This document shows positions 17,645 to 27,126 of a stretch of DNA of 64,000 nt, one piece after another (position 1 is the first letter of the stretch; every line of letters begins with the position of its first letter). The notes under the pieces were generated by a model, which worked only from the letters and a program-made list of their open reading frames with translations, made no database searches and had not been told where the DNA came from. The translations under genes were made by a program, and so were the position numbers. This stretch comes from Aquimarina aggregata (GTDB taxonomy: Bacteria; Bacteroidota; Bacteroidia; Flavobacteriales; Flavobacteriaceae): assembly GCF_001632745.1 (NCBI RefSeq), contig NZ_LQRT01000035.1:496001-560000 (forward strand). The letters run 5' to 3'.

Positions 17645-17687
17645 TTTTATTACATTTACTGAATTTTAACCCCTTTTTTGACATTTT

Positions 17688-18716
17688 ATGGGATTTTTTG
17701 ACTTCTTTACCGAAGAAATAGCAATAGATTTAGGTACCGCTAATACGTTAGTAATTCACAATGACAAAGTAGTGGTGGATAGCCCGTCTATTGTTGCCAG
17801 AGATATTATAAGTGGCAAAATAATAGCCGTAGGGAAAGAAGCGGCTATGATGCAAGGAAAAACTCATGAGAACATAAAAACCATTCGCCCTCTCAAAGAT
17901 GGAGTGATTGCAGATTTTGATGCTAGTGAAAAAATGATAAGTATGTTTATCAAAGATATCCCAGCATTAAAGAAAAAACTATTTGCACCAGCTTTGCGTA
18001 TGGTAATTTGTATCCCATCTGGAATTACAGAAGTAGAGATGCGAGCGGTAAAAGAAAGTGCAGAACGTGTAAACGGAAAAGAAGTATATCTAATTCATGA
18101 ACCTATGGCTGCAGCCATAGGTATTGGTGTTGACATTATGCAACCTAAAGGAAACATGATCGTAGATATAGGTGGAGGTACAACTGAAATTGCAGTCATT
18201 GCATTAGGAGGTATTGTTTGTGATAAGTCAGTAAAAATTGCAGGTGACGTATTTACTAATGATATCATTTATTATATGCGTACTCAACATAATTTATATG
18301 TTGGTGAACGCACTGCCGAAAAAATAAAAATACAAATAGGGGCAGCTACAGAAGATCTCGAAATACCACCAGAAGAGATGAATGTGCAAGGACGTGACCT
18401 TTTAACCGGAAAACCAAAACAGGTTCAAATTTCTTATAGAGAAATGGCAAAAGCCTTAGATAAATCTATTTTACGTATCGAAGACGCAGTAATGGAAACT
18501 TTATCTCAAACCCCACCAGAACTTGCTGCAGATATCTATAACACTGGGATTTATCTTGCAGGAGGAGGTTCTATGTTACGAGGATTAGATAAAAGATTGT
18601 CGCAAAAAACAGATTTACCTGTATATATTGCAGAAGATCCATTAAGAGCAGTTGTAAGAGGAACGGGGATCACACTTAAAAATTTGAGTAGATACAAAAG
18701 CGTACTCATTAAATAG
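17688..18716 (+). CDS. mreB: Rod-shape-determining actin homologue MreB
   Basis: A 342-aa bacterial actin. The phosphate-binding signatures are AIDLGTANTLV (residues 12-22) and IVDIGGGTTEIAVI, and the adenosine motif region is IYLAGGGSMLRGL. It polymerises under the inner membrane and guides cell-wall elongation with MreC, MreD, PBP2 and RodA, which follow in that order. Length and motifs are normal. A 132-nt gap before mreC contains no gene. Confidence 0.98.
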   Translation: MGFFDFFTEEIAIDLGTANTLVIHNDKVVVDSPSIVARDIISGKIIAVGKEAAMMQGKTHENIKTIRPLKDGVIADFDASEKMISMFIKDIPALKKKLFAPALRMVICIPSGITEVEMRAVKESAERVNGKEVYLIHEPMAAAIGIGVDIMQPKGNMIVDIGGGTTEIAVIALGGIVCDKSVKIAGDVFTNDIIYYMRTQHNLYVGERTAEKIKIQIGAATEDLEIPPEEMNVQGRDLLTGKPKQVQISYREMAKALDKSILRIEDAVMETLSQTPPELAADIYNTGIYLAGGGSMLRGLDKRLSQKTDLPVYIAEDPLRAVVRGTGITLKNLSRYKSVLIK

Positions 18717-18848
18717 TAGTGTTAAAAAACAGCATTTAAAATATACATAATTTTCTGATTTTACGTTATCCTGCTTTAATGCGTTATTGCCAGAACTTAA
18801 AACCTATAAATATAACGTGTAACTAAAGAAACAACCACAGCCTAAATC

Positions 18849-19673
18849 ATGCAGCAGATTATTAATTTTTTAATCCGAAATAAACATTCATTGTTGTTTC
18901 TTCTGCTTTTATTTTTGTCTTTAGTCTTTACAATACAATCGCACTCCTATCATAAAAGTAAATTTGTAAGCTCTACAAACTTCATTAGTGGGGGAATGTA
19001 TGGGTGGCAGCATTCTATAAGTGATTATTTTGGGCTAAAAGACGAAAATATGCGTTTATTACAAGAGAATGAACACCTTCGTAACCAATTAAGTCTTCTA
19101 GGTGTTGACTCTGTAACTACAAAACATCTGGATACAATTTCATTTAAAACCCCATATACCTTTACACAAGGAAGAGTAATCAAAAATGATTATAGTAAAA
19201 TTGATAATTATATTCTTATTAATAAAGGTAAAAAAGACAGTATTGTTACCGATATGGGAGTAATAACCGATAAAGGTATTATTGGTATCGTAGAACAAAC
19301 TTCTACTAATTATAGCAGGGTAATATCTATTCTTAATAGTAATTCTCGTATTAATGCAGGTTTAAAAAAATCTAATCAATATGGTTCTTTGGTTTGGAAT
19401 GGAAAAGATCCTAATATAGTTCAATTAGAAACCGTGCCAAGGCAAGCAATACTTAAAAAAGGTGATACAATTATAACCCATGGTCGTTCTACCATTTTTC
19501 CAAGAGGCATTGGCATAGGTACCATTGTTAGTTATAAATTAGATGAAAACAAAAGTTACTACCTTATTGATGTTGAGCTATTTAATGATATGACGGATAT
19601 TGGTTTCATTTATTTTATTAAAAACAGTGATATTAAAGAAATCAAACAATTAGAAGCTGTGAGCAATGAATAG
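18849..19673 (+). CDS. mreC: Rod-shape-determining protein MreC
   Basis: A 274-aa protein with one N-terminal membrane helix (about 13-30), a short coiled coil (about 62-80, ENMRLLQENEHLRNQLSLL) and the two beta-domains of MreC in the periplasm (about 95-260, with GVITDKGIIGIVEQ, ILNSNSRINAGLKKS and GDTIITHGRSTIFPRGIGIG). It links MreB to PBP2/RodA. Its last 8 nt overlap mreD, indicating translational coupling. Confidence 0.95.
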   Translation: MQQIINFLIRNKHSLLFLLLLFLSLVFTIQSHSYHKSKFVSSTNFISGGMYGWQHSISDYFGLKDENMRLLQENEHLRNQLSLLGVDSVTTKHLDTISFKTPYTFTQGRVIKNDYSKIDNYILINKGKKDSIVTDMGVITDKGIIGIVEQTSTNYSRVISILNSNSRINAGLKKSNQYGSLVWNGKDPNIVQLETVPRQAILKKGDTIITHGRSTIFPRGIGIGTIVSYKLDENKSYYLIDVELFNDMTDIGFIYFIKNSDIKEIKQLEAVSNE

Positions 19674-20172
19674 AGATACATTGTTACATATCATCAGGTT
19701 TATTAGTTTGATCTTAATTCAGGTACTTATACTTAACCATGTCGATTTTCTAGGATACTTAAATCCGTACATCTACATTATATTTATCCTTTTAGCACCT
19801 ATTAATATCAATAAAAGTCTTTTTCTTTTATTAAGTTTTATTCTTGGTCTTACTATAGATATTTTTGGAGATTCTGGCGGTGTGCACGCGGCAGCTTGTC
19901 TGGTTATTGCATTTTTTCGTCCGATCGCATTGCGAACCGTTTTTGGTCTTAGTTACGAGTTTCAAACTGTAAAACTAAGCAACACAAGATTTGGCGAAAA
20001 ATTAGCGTATGTAATTCTATTGGTTTTAACACATCATATTGTACTTTTTTCATTAGAAATTTTTAACTTCTCTCACATACTATTAATAGCTAAAAAAACG
20101 TTATTTACCAGTTTATTCACTATTGTGATTACAATGCTGATATTAGTATTATTTAGAAGAAATGATTCATGA
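19666..20172 (+). CDS. mreD: Rod-shape-determining protein MreD
   Basis: A 168-aa integral membrane protein with five or six hydrophobic segments and the GLTIDIFGDSGGVHAAACL motif typical of MreD. It is the membrane partner of MreC in the elongation complex. It overlaps mreC by 8 nt and the PBP2 gene by 4 nt (ATGA). Confidence 0.93.
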   Translation: MNRDTLLHIIRFISLILIQVLILNHVDFLGYLNPYIYIIFILLAPININKSLFLLLSFILGLTIDIFGDSGGVHAAACLVIAFFRPIALRTVFGLSYEFQTVKLSNTRFGEKLAYVILLVLTHHIVLFSLEIFNFSHILLIAKKTLFTSLFTIVITMLILVLFRRNDS

Positions 20173-22040
20173 GAAAATTATTACTATATCTAATAATTGT
20201 TATAACAGGGTTTGTTTTTGTTTCTAGGCTTTTTTACCTACAGATTTATAATACATCCTTTGCTTCTCTATCTGAAGACAATGCCATAAAAGTACTTTAT
20301 GACTATCCGCAAAGAGGAGCGATTTATGATAGAAATGCACGATTATTAGTAACCAATCAACCTTCATATGATGTCATGGTTATTCCCCGTGAATTAAAAC
20401 CTTTTGACACTTTAGAATTTTGTTCAATTCTCAACATTACAAAAGACAAACTTATTAATAGATTAAAAAAAGCCAGAATATATTCTCCTAGAGTTCCTTC
20501 TATTGTTATACCGCAATTAACTAAAGATGAGTATGCGTATCTACAAGAAAAAATGAGAAAGTTTGATGGCTTCTACATTCAAAAACGATCTTTAAGAGAT
20601 TATCAAATTGATAATGCTGCTAATGTTCTAGGATATATTGGAGAGGTAAATGATGCTTTAATCAAAAAAGACCCTTATTATCTTTCTGGCGATCTTATTG
20701 GTATTGATGGCGTAGAAAAACAGTACGAAAAAGAATTAAGAGGTGTCAAAGGTGTAAAACGTATTCAAAAAGATAGATTTAATAGAGACATCGGCCCCTA
20801 TAAAAATAAAAAATTTGACACATTACCCGTAAACGGAAAAGACCTTACCATAACAATAGATTCAAAACTTCAGTCTTATGGCGATATGCTTATGAAAAAT
20901 AAGCGTGGCGGGATAGTTGCTCTAGAACCTTCTACGGGAGAGATTCTTGCTTTGATAACAGCTCCCACGTATAAACCAGAATTGTTAGTTGGTAGAAAAA
21001 GATCTCCAAATTTTACCAAATTGGTTTATGACTCAATAGCAATCCCTTTATTTGACAGAGGCTTACAAGCAGAATACCCTCCAGGTTCTCCCTTTAAGAC
21101 TATAAATGCTTTAATAGCCTTACAAGAAGGAGTAATAGATACTAAAGAGAGTGTTTCTTGCAGAATGGGATATTATTATGGCAAAAGAGGTCAGAAATTA
21201 GGGTGTCATTCGCATAGAAGCCCATTGAGTATGATCCCCGGAATCGCAAATTCGTGTAATGCATATTTTGCAACGGTATACCGTAGAATTATCGAGAAAT
21301 ATGAAACGCCCCAGAAAGGAATTGATACTTGGAGAAAACATGTACAAAGTTTTGGCCTTGGAAATTATTTAGGGAATGACTTACCTGTAGGAAAACGGGG
21401 TAAAGTACCAACTTCAGAATATTATAATAAAATATATAATTACCCAACCTACAAGTGGTACTCCACTGCAACCATATCTAATGCTATTGGTCAAGGTGAA
21501 GTATTATCTACTCCCATACAATTGGCAAACATGACTGCCGCTATTGCTAATAGAGGCTATTATTACACCCCACATATCATCAAAGCTATTGATGGTAAAC
21601 CTATCTCAAACGAAGAGTATACCAAAGCAAAAATAACTACAATCGATAAAACTCATTTCGAACCTGTAATAGAAGGAATGCATGAAGTCTATACAAAAGG
21701 AACCGCAAGTTTCTTACAGGTAAAAGGAATTGATATTTGTGGAAAAACAGGTACTGCAGAAAATTTCACAAAAATAGATGGCGTAAAAACTCAACTTACA
21801 GATCACTCTGTATTTGTAGCCTTTGCCCCAAAAGACAATCCTAAAATAGCTATTGCGGTATTTGTAGAAAATGGATATTGGGGAGCCCGATATGCCGGAA
21901 GAATTGCCTCGTTAATGATAGAAAAACATATAAATGGAGAGATCTCCAGAACAGATCTAGAACAATGGATACTCACACATAGTTTACAAGAAGAGTACGC
22001 AAAACCCCTTAGTGGCGAACCTTTTAAAATTAATCAATAA
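20169..22040 (+). CDS. mrdA: Penicillin-binding protein 2 (cell-elongation transpeptidase)
   Basis: A 623-aa class B PBP. One N-terminal membrane helix (about 4-24) is followed by the PBP dimerisation domain with RGAIYDRNARLLVTNQPSYDV, then the transpeptidase domain. The active-site motifs are SxxK as SPFK (in PPGSPFKT), SxN as SCN (in ANSCNAYF) and KTG in CGKTGTAENF. It cross-links septum-independent peptidoglycan together with RodA. The stop overlaps the rodA start by 1 nt (TAATG). Confidence 0.96.
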   Translation: MRKLLLYLIIVITGFVFVSRLFYLQIYNTSFASLSEDNAIKVLYDYPQRGAIYDRNARLLVTNQPSYDVMVIPRELKPFDTLEFCSILNITKDKLINRLKKARIYSPRVPSIVIPQLTKDEYAYLQEKMRKFDGFYIQKRSLRDYQIDNAANVLGYIGEVNDALIKKDPYYLSGDLIGIDGVEKQYEKELRGVKGVKRIQKDRFNRDIGPYKNKKFDTLPVNGKDLTITIDSKLQSYGDMLMKNKRGGIVALEPSTGEILALITAPTYKPELLVGRKRSPNFTKLVYDSIAIPLFDRGLQAEYPPGSPFKTINALIALQEGVIDTKESVSCRMGYYYGKRGQKLGCHSHRSPLSMIPGIANSCNAYFATVYRRIIEKYETPQKGIDTWRKHVQSFGLGNYLGNDLPVGKRGKVPTSEYYNKIYNYPTYKWYSTATISNAIGQGEVLSTPIQLANMTAAIANRGYYYTPHIIKAIDGKPISNEEYTKAKITTIDKTHFEPVIEGMHEVYTKGTASFLQVKGIDICGKTGTAENFTKIDGVKTQLTDHSVFVAFAPKDNPKIAIAVFVENGYWGARYAGRIASLMIEKHINGEISRTDLEQWILTHSLQEEYAKPLSGEPFKINQ

Positions 22041-23293
22041 TGGCAAAATCAAGTGTTGCCGCTATTGATTGGATAACGGTTTTAATATTTCTATTGCTTG
22101 TTGCTTTTGGATGGGCAAATATATATTCAGCTTCTTATGAAGGTGAAGCTTTCTCTATCACAGACCTTTCTCAGGTGTATGTTAAACAAGGGTATTGGAT
22201 TTTATTAAGTATTGTACTAATAGTTATTACACAGGCTATTGAAGTCAAATTTTATGAACGTTTTGCCGGATTAATTTATGTGATATCACTAGTATCCCTG
22301 CTAGGGTTATTCATTTTTGGAAAAAACATAAACGGAGCAACCTCATGGTATGCTTTTGGCCCTATTGGTTTACAACCATCAGAGTTTGCTAAAGCCTGTA
22401 CTGCGCTAGCTTTAGCCAAATTCTTAAGTGATATGCAAACCAATATCAAATTTCTTGGTCATCAGGTAAGAGCATTTTTAATTATTGCAATACCTGCAAT
22501 AATTATTGTACCGCAACCTGATCCTGGCAGCGCATTGGTATATGCTGCTTTTTTCTTTCCTTTATACAGAGAAGGATTAGCTGCTATATATCTTATAGTA
22601 GGTGCCTCTGCAGCTGCGTTATTTATACTTACACTACTTTTTAAACCACTATGGGTAGTCCTGGCTATAGCCGCCATAATGTTATTTATTTTAATTAAAA
22701 ACAGAAAGAAGAAACCTAAATATTCAAGGTTTTTACTTGTTCTTGTTGTGATTACAGGGTTTTGTTTTTCTGTAAACTATATTTTTAATAACGTATTTGA
22801 ACAACGTCATAGAGATCGATTTAATATTGTACTTGGCAAAGAAGTTGATTCTAAGGGAATTGGCTATAATACCAATCAAAGTCAGATCGCAATAGGCAGC
22901 GGAAGTTGGACAGGAAAAGGATGGAAAGAAGGCACGCAAACCAAAGGAGGTTTTGTCCCTGAACAACACACAGATTACATTTTTAGTACTGTTGGAGAAG
23001 AGTGGGGCTTTTTAGGAGCTACTACAGTTGTTATTTTATTTGTGTTATTGCTTTTACGTCTTCTTCACCTTGCAGAGCGGCAAAAATCACAATTTAGCAG
23101 AGTATATGGATATAGCGTTATTGGAATCCTATTCATCCATTTTGCCATCAATATAGGTATGGTAACGGGGTTAATTCCAACCATTGGTATCCCTCTTCCT
23201 TTTTTTAGTTATGGTGGATCAGGCTTATGGGGGTTCACACTCCTACTCTTTATTTTTATCAAACTAGACTCTAATCGCGTAAATGAGTGGTAA
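22040..23293 (+). CDS. rodA: SEDS peptidoglycan glycosyltransferase RodA
   Basis: A 417-aa polytopic membrane protein with about ten helices. SEDS-family signatures include INGATSWYAFGPIGLQPSEFAK, QPDPGSALVYA, FVPEQHTDYIFSTVGEEWGF and the C-terminal GIPLPFFSYGGSGLW. It polymerises lipid II into glycan strands as partner of PBP2, encoded immediately upstream. It ends the mreBCD-mrdA-rodA operon. The convergent nuclease gene ends 7 nt further on with no clear terminator hairpin between them. Confidence 0.96.
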   Translation: MAKSSVAAIDWITVLIFLLLVAFGWANIYSASYEGEAFSITDLSQVYVKQGYWILLSIVLIVITQAIEVKFYERFAGLIYVISLVSLLGLFIFGKNINGATSWYAFGPIGLQPSEFAKACTALALAKFLSDMQTNIKFLGHQVRAFLIIAIPAIIIVPQPDPGSALVYAAFFFPLYREGLAAIYLIVGASAAALFILTLLFKPLWVVLAIAAIMLFILIKNRKKKPKYSRFLLVLVVITGFCFSVNYIFNNVFEQRHRDRFNIVLGKEVDSKGIGYNTNQSQIAIGSGSWTGKGWKEGTQTKGGFVPEQHTDYIFSTVGEEWGFLGATTVVILFVLLLLRLLHLAERQKSQFSRVYGYSVIGILFIHFAINIGMVTGLIPTIGIPLPFFSYGGSGLWGFTLLLFIFIKLDSNRVNEW

Positions 23294-23300
23294 TATCTCT

Positions 23301-24101
23301 TTAAAATTTCCAATTTTTCAAAGAAGAAGAAGCCTCTAGTTTTTTCTCAAGGGTATCATCTAATTCTGGAAAAAAATCAATACCGGTTAATTTTTCAATC
23401 TTATCTGTTGGCACTACAAATTTTGTTAATCGCTCATTTGTTTTTTGATGTGGCACTAAAAAAGCAATCATTTTTGGTGTCGCTGCACTTTTATCCAAAA
23501 TAATCTTATAAAAATACTCCGGAACAGAAACCGCTTCATAACCAATTGACTTAAGATCTTTTGACAAAACCCCGCCTGTTACAACATAAACACCATCATA
23601 TTTTTTTGCCCAGTACCGTACTTTTTGCTCTAGTTTATTCCAAACACCGCTATTAAATTCATGATTTTGCGGAGTAACATTTGAAGTCAAAAAAGTTTCC
23701 TCGAACGCGTCATAACTAAATCTTCTATCTCCAGCTGGACATAAATGCCCCCTATCATAACCCGATTTTTTATAATTACGCCAATCGGCAGACGATGATC
23801 GCACCTTTTTGTCTTGTTCAAAATATGGTCTTTTAAAATCATTATTTATTAAATGTTCTTTTTTTAATTCATAGGCAACCCACTCTGCTTGCTCATGGGT
23901 TTCAGAATATGATAACGAATAATGATCATGAACTATAACGGTTCCTGTAGTAGATGTTGGTAAATAGAAAAAACCCAAATTTTCATCCTTGGCTTGATCC
24001 TCATTTGACCTTATAACATCTTTAGGTTGGTAATCTTCCAGATAATAAAACCCAACGGTCACAATGATGATTAATATGGGATATAGATATTTTCTTTTCA
24101 A
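23301..24101 (-). CDS. Membrane-anchored DNA/RNA non-specific endonuclease
   Basis: A 266-aa nuclease of the NucA/EndoG type. An N-terminal hydrophobic helix (about 5-22) acts as signal or anchor. The beta-beta-alpha-metal active site reads DRGHLCPAGDRR (His of DRGH is the general base), with the metal-ligand Asn in NVTPQNHEFNSGVWNKLE. It degrades DNA and RNA outside the cytoplasm, giving nutrients or protecting against foreign DNA. It is a single gene convergent with rodA. Its Cys in HLCPAG is a common variant of HLAPAG. Confidence 0.92.
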   Translation of the reverse strand: MKRKYLYPILIIIVTVGFYYLEDYQPKDVIRSNEDQAKDENLGFFYLPTSTTGTVIVHDHYSLSYSETHEQAEWVAYELKKEHLINNDFKRPYFEQDKKVRSSSADWRNYKKSGYDRGHLCPAGDRRFSYDAFEETFLTSNVTPQNHEFNSGVWNKLEQKVRYWAKKYDGVYVVTGGVLSKDLKSIGYEAVSVPEYFYKIILDKSAATPKMIAFLVPHQKTNERLTKFVVPTDKIEKLTGIDFFPELDDTLEKKLEASSSLKNWKF

Positions 24102-24334
24102 TGTTTTAAAGTGTTTAGGGTTTTTAAAATAACAATGGCAAAAATATCAAATAGCAACTTAGAATACTAGTAAAATTTTTATGTATAATGATCTTATTTT
24201 AAATTGAAAAACAAGTGTTTATCAAACCTTGTAGCGGCTTTAGGAATTTAAATTTTAACATAAAATATCTTATTTATGAATTTTCAATTTCTATTTTTAA
24301 TGAAGTTATTCACAAAACCATCTTAAGAAATCGC

Positions 24335-25924
24335 ATGAAAAATAACATCGAAAAGATTGTTGAAAATGTTTTAATTCAAAATCGTATAGGTGACTATGAC
24401 AAAAAGGACTTAGAACTACAACTTCAAATACACCCTAATTACCCCAGTTTTCAAAGCATTACAGATACTCTAGATTATTTTGATATCGACAATATTGCCG
24501 TCGAAGTACCAACAGAAGCATTAGATCAGCTTCCAGAAAGTTTTATTTCGCTAGTAAAAACAGAACGTTCTGAAGAAATTGTATCTGTAATTAACAAAAA
24601 CAATAGTATAGAAATAACGCATACAAGTTTATCAAAAAAGAAATATAATTATGATCAGTTCAAAGAAATTTGGGCCCCAAAGGTAATTGCAGTAGAATAT
24701 AGTGAAAAACAAAAATTTTCGTTTGGTAAATCATTTTTACAGACTCTTTTAATAAGTGTATTAGCATTAAGCATTGTTGCTACACTTTTTCTTAGACCGT
24801 GGAGTATTGGTCAAGCATTATTCTTACTTGTTTCTCTAGCCGGTTTAATTTTTAGTTATTTTGCCCTTCAAGAAAGTCTTGGTATACAGTCTCAAACTAT
24901 TCACCAATTCTGTACTACGGTTGGAAACACAAATTGTGGAGATGTCATTAACAATAATAGTGGTAAATTGTTTAAAAATTTCACCCTTTCAGATGCGGGT
25001 ATTGCATTCTTTGGTTCTCTAACCCTATATCAGGTTTTCTTTGGATTCACCAACATACTGATTGTCCCAGCAGTTATCGGAATTCCTTTTGTCGCTTATT
25101 CACTGTATTCACAAGCTTTTATTATTAAAAAATGGTGTGCTATATGTTTAACGATTGCCGCTGTCTCTATAGCATTAGCAGTATTGGCATTAAGAAACCT
25201 TGAATTTAGTATCGATAGCGCACTTATTCCTAGTTTTCTTATGCTTGCTACATTATTTACTTTGGGATATCTTTTTATAAAAGAAAAGTTAGTCGAAAAC
25301 AAGGGTTTCAAAGCCGATAACCTCAAATTAAATCAATTTAAGAGAGATGGTGATATCTATAAACATTTATATACTATATCAGACAAAATCACAGATAACA
25401 GTCCTATCGAAAATGAAATTGTACTAGGTAATCCTAATGCTACATTTAAAATCATTAGCTATACAAATCCTATGTGTGGATATTGTAAAGATGCATTTGG
25501 AGCATATTCTCGTGTTTTAAAAACTATGGGAGAAAATCTTCAAATCACAGTTAGACTTGGTGCAAATCTAGAAGATTTTGATAGTGAAGTATCCAAAATT
25601 ACCTTAAGACTTCTAGAAATATATGATGCTCAAGGTGCCGATCATTTTATAACCGCATACAATGAATGGTTTGCTGATAGAACTTTTAGCAAATGGAGTA
25701 AAAAATATGGTACTCCAGTTGGCAAATCAAAACATATTGAAGTTATAAAAAAGCAATCTGAATGGTCTATAAATAATGACCTAAGATACACTCCTGCCTC
25801 AGTTATTAATGGAACTGTTTATCCGAAAAAATATAGTTATACAGAGTTTTTTCATTTTATAGGTATAATGCTAGAAGAGCATATGGAATCAGTATCTGAA
25901 ACTGAACAAGCTATTGAAATGTAA
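24335..25924 (+). CDS. C39-like/VKOR/thioredoxin fusion membrane protein
   Basis: A 529-aa protein made of three parts. Residues 1-120 resemble the peptidase C39 fold (HPNYPSFQSITDTLDYF) but have no catalytic Cys at the N-terminus. Residues about 130-318 form a vitamin K epoxide reductase-like domain of several helices, with Cys193, Cys201 and the CAIC active site (Cys268-Cys271). Residues about 355-529 are a thioredoxin-like domain with CGYC (Cys381-Cys384). Together they would form or transfer disulfides across the inner membrane. I chose the ATG at 24335, since the 40 codons upstream have no domain match. No bacteriocin or exporter gene lies nearby, although such fusions often accompany them in Bacteroidota. 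Confidence 0.85.
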   Translation: MKNNIEKIVENVLIQNRIGDYDKKDLELQLQIHPNYPSFQSITDTLDYFDIDNIAVEVPTEALDQLPESFISLVKTERSEEIVSVINKNNSIEITHTSLSKKKYNYDQFKEIWAPKVIAVEYSEKQKFSFGKSFLQTLLISVLALSIVATLFLRPWSIGQALFLLVSLAGLIFSYFALQESLGIQSQTIHQFCTTVGNTNCGDVINNNSGKLFKNFTLSDAGIAFFGSLTLYQVFFGFTNILIVPAVIGIPFVAYSLYSQAFIIKKWCAICLTIAAVSIALAVLALRNLEFSIDSALIPSFLMLATLFTLGYLFIKEKLVENKGFKADNLKLNQFKRDGDIYKHLYTISDKITDNSPIENEIVLGNPNATFKIISYTNPMCGYCKDAFGAYSRVLKTMGENLQITVRLGANLEDFDSEVSKITLRLLEIYDAQGADHFITAYNEWFADRTFSKWSKKYGTPVGKSKHIEVIKKQSEWSINNDLRYTPASVINGTVYPKKYSYTEFFHFIGIMLEEHMESVSETEQAIEM

Positions 25925-25956
25925 TCTAAAAAGAGACAACGAATACACTTCTAACT

Positions 25957-25984
25957 AAAAACTGGCCTAAAAAGGTCAGTTTTT
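25957..25984 (+). terminator. Rho-independent terminator after the VKOR fusion gene
   Basis: AAAAACTGGCC (25957-25967) pairs with GGTCAGTTTTT (25974-25984), with a 6-nt loop and one G-T pair. The A/T flanks allow it to work in both directions between the convergent genes. Confidence 0.88.
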
Positions 25985-26007
25985 GTATTCAGGGTACAAC
26001 CGTCTAA

Positions 26008-27120
26008 TTAATTCTTCACATCCAACGCATCTCTAAGCGCATTTCCTATTAGCATAAAAGACATTACTAAACTCATAATTCCTAATCCCGGAATGACAGC
26101 TAAATAGGCTTTTCCTAAAATAATATAAGAATAATGATCCTTGATCATTGCTCCCCAACTTGCCATGGGTGGTTGTGCTCCTATTCCTAAAAAACTAAGA
26201 CCGCTCTCTATCAATATCGCAGAAGCAAAATTTGCTGCAGAAATTACGATTACAGGAGCTAAACTATTAGGTAAAATATGTTTTGTAATAATTCTGAAAT
26301 TTGTAAAACCAAGGGCTTTTGCCGCAGTTACAAATTGCATTTGTTTTACACTCAACACCTGCCCTCTCACAATACGCGCAACTTCTACCCACATAGTCAA
26401 ACCTACAGCAATGAATACCTGCCAAAAACCTTTTCCTAAAGCCAATGTAATAGCTATAACCAACAATAAAGTTGGTATTGACCATGTCACATTAATTAAC
26501 CACATTATAGCAGCATCTATTTTCCCTCCATAGTATCCAGCTATTGCTCCTAACGAGACGCCCAGTAATAATGAGATTAGCACAGCTACAAATCCGATAG
26601 AAAAAGAAATACGTATCCCTATCAACATCCTGCTCAATAAATCTCTACCATACTTATCGGTACCTAAAATGAATTTTTGGTTTTTAACAAATGCATTTGT
26701 AATCTCTTTTGCGCTGAGATCTTGAGGAAAAAGATCTAATGATATTTCTTTTGAAATACCTACAATCTCTCCTTCACTATACGGAATTATTTTTATAGCA
26801 TTATTAGTTATCGAATATGATTCTATCGGTAGTTCTGTATCTGTATTTTTTTTACCAAAAAACACTTGGCTAAAAAAAGACTGATCATAAGAGTTTTGAG
26901 AAGGAACCGTTAGCATCAACACTTCAAAACCAGGAGATTTAGAGTGTATAGATAAGTGCATTTGATTAGCGTTTTGCGAATCATCTGGCGCTAAAACGTA
27001 TGCAAAAACAGCTACGATTCCGCAAAAAAGAATAAAGTAAAAACTCAAAACGCCCCAAAAATTCTTCTTGAATTTTTGGAGCGCCAATATACTTAAAGAG
27101 TTAGATTTTGTTTTAGGCAT
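26008..27120 (-). CDS. DppC/OppC-type ABC transporter permease
   Basis: A 370-aa permease. A first helix (about 21-42) is followed by a periplasmic stretch of about 110 residues, longer than in most DppC proteins. The inner-membrane transport domain (about 155-365) has five helices and the EAA loop AAKALGFTNFRIITKHILPN that contacts the ATPase. GTDKYGRDLLSRMLIG is the classical DppC N-terminal signature. It should be one half of a peptide or nickel importer, but no DppB, ATPase or binding protein is adjacent. It follows the Prc-type protease gene by 6 nt on the same strand, so the two are probably co-transcribed. Confidence 0.88.
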   Translation of the reverse strand: MPKTKSNSLSILALQKFKKNFWGVLSFYFILFCGIVAVFAYVLAPDDSQNANQMHLSIHSKSPGFEVLMLTVPSQNSYDQSFFSQVFFGKKNTDTELPIESYSITNNAIKIIPYSEGEIVGISKEISLDLFPQDLSAKEITNAFVKNQKFILGTDKYGRDLLSRMLIGIRISFSIGFVAVLISLLLGVSLGAIAGYYGGKIDAAIMWLINVTWSIPTLLLVIAITLALGKGFWQVFIAVGLTMWVEVARIVRGQVLSVKQMQFVTAAKALGFTNFRIITKHILPNSLAPVIVISAANFASAILIESGLSFLGIGAQPPMASWGAMIKDHYSYIILGKAYLAVIPGLGIMSLVMSFMLIGNALRDALDVKN

Positions 27121-27126
27121 TAATGC

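Noticed and set aside
24335..25924. Active C39 bacteriocin-processing peptidase
   Set aside because: The N-terminal domain lacks the catalytic Cys segment, and no peptide precursor or exporter gene is close by.
26141..26533. Plus-strand frame opposite the DppC-like permease
   Set aside because: It is antisense to conserved membrane helices and the EAA loop; no start context or domain supports it.
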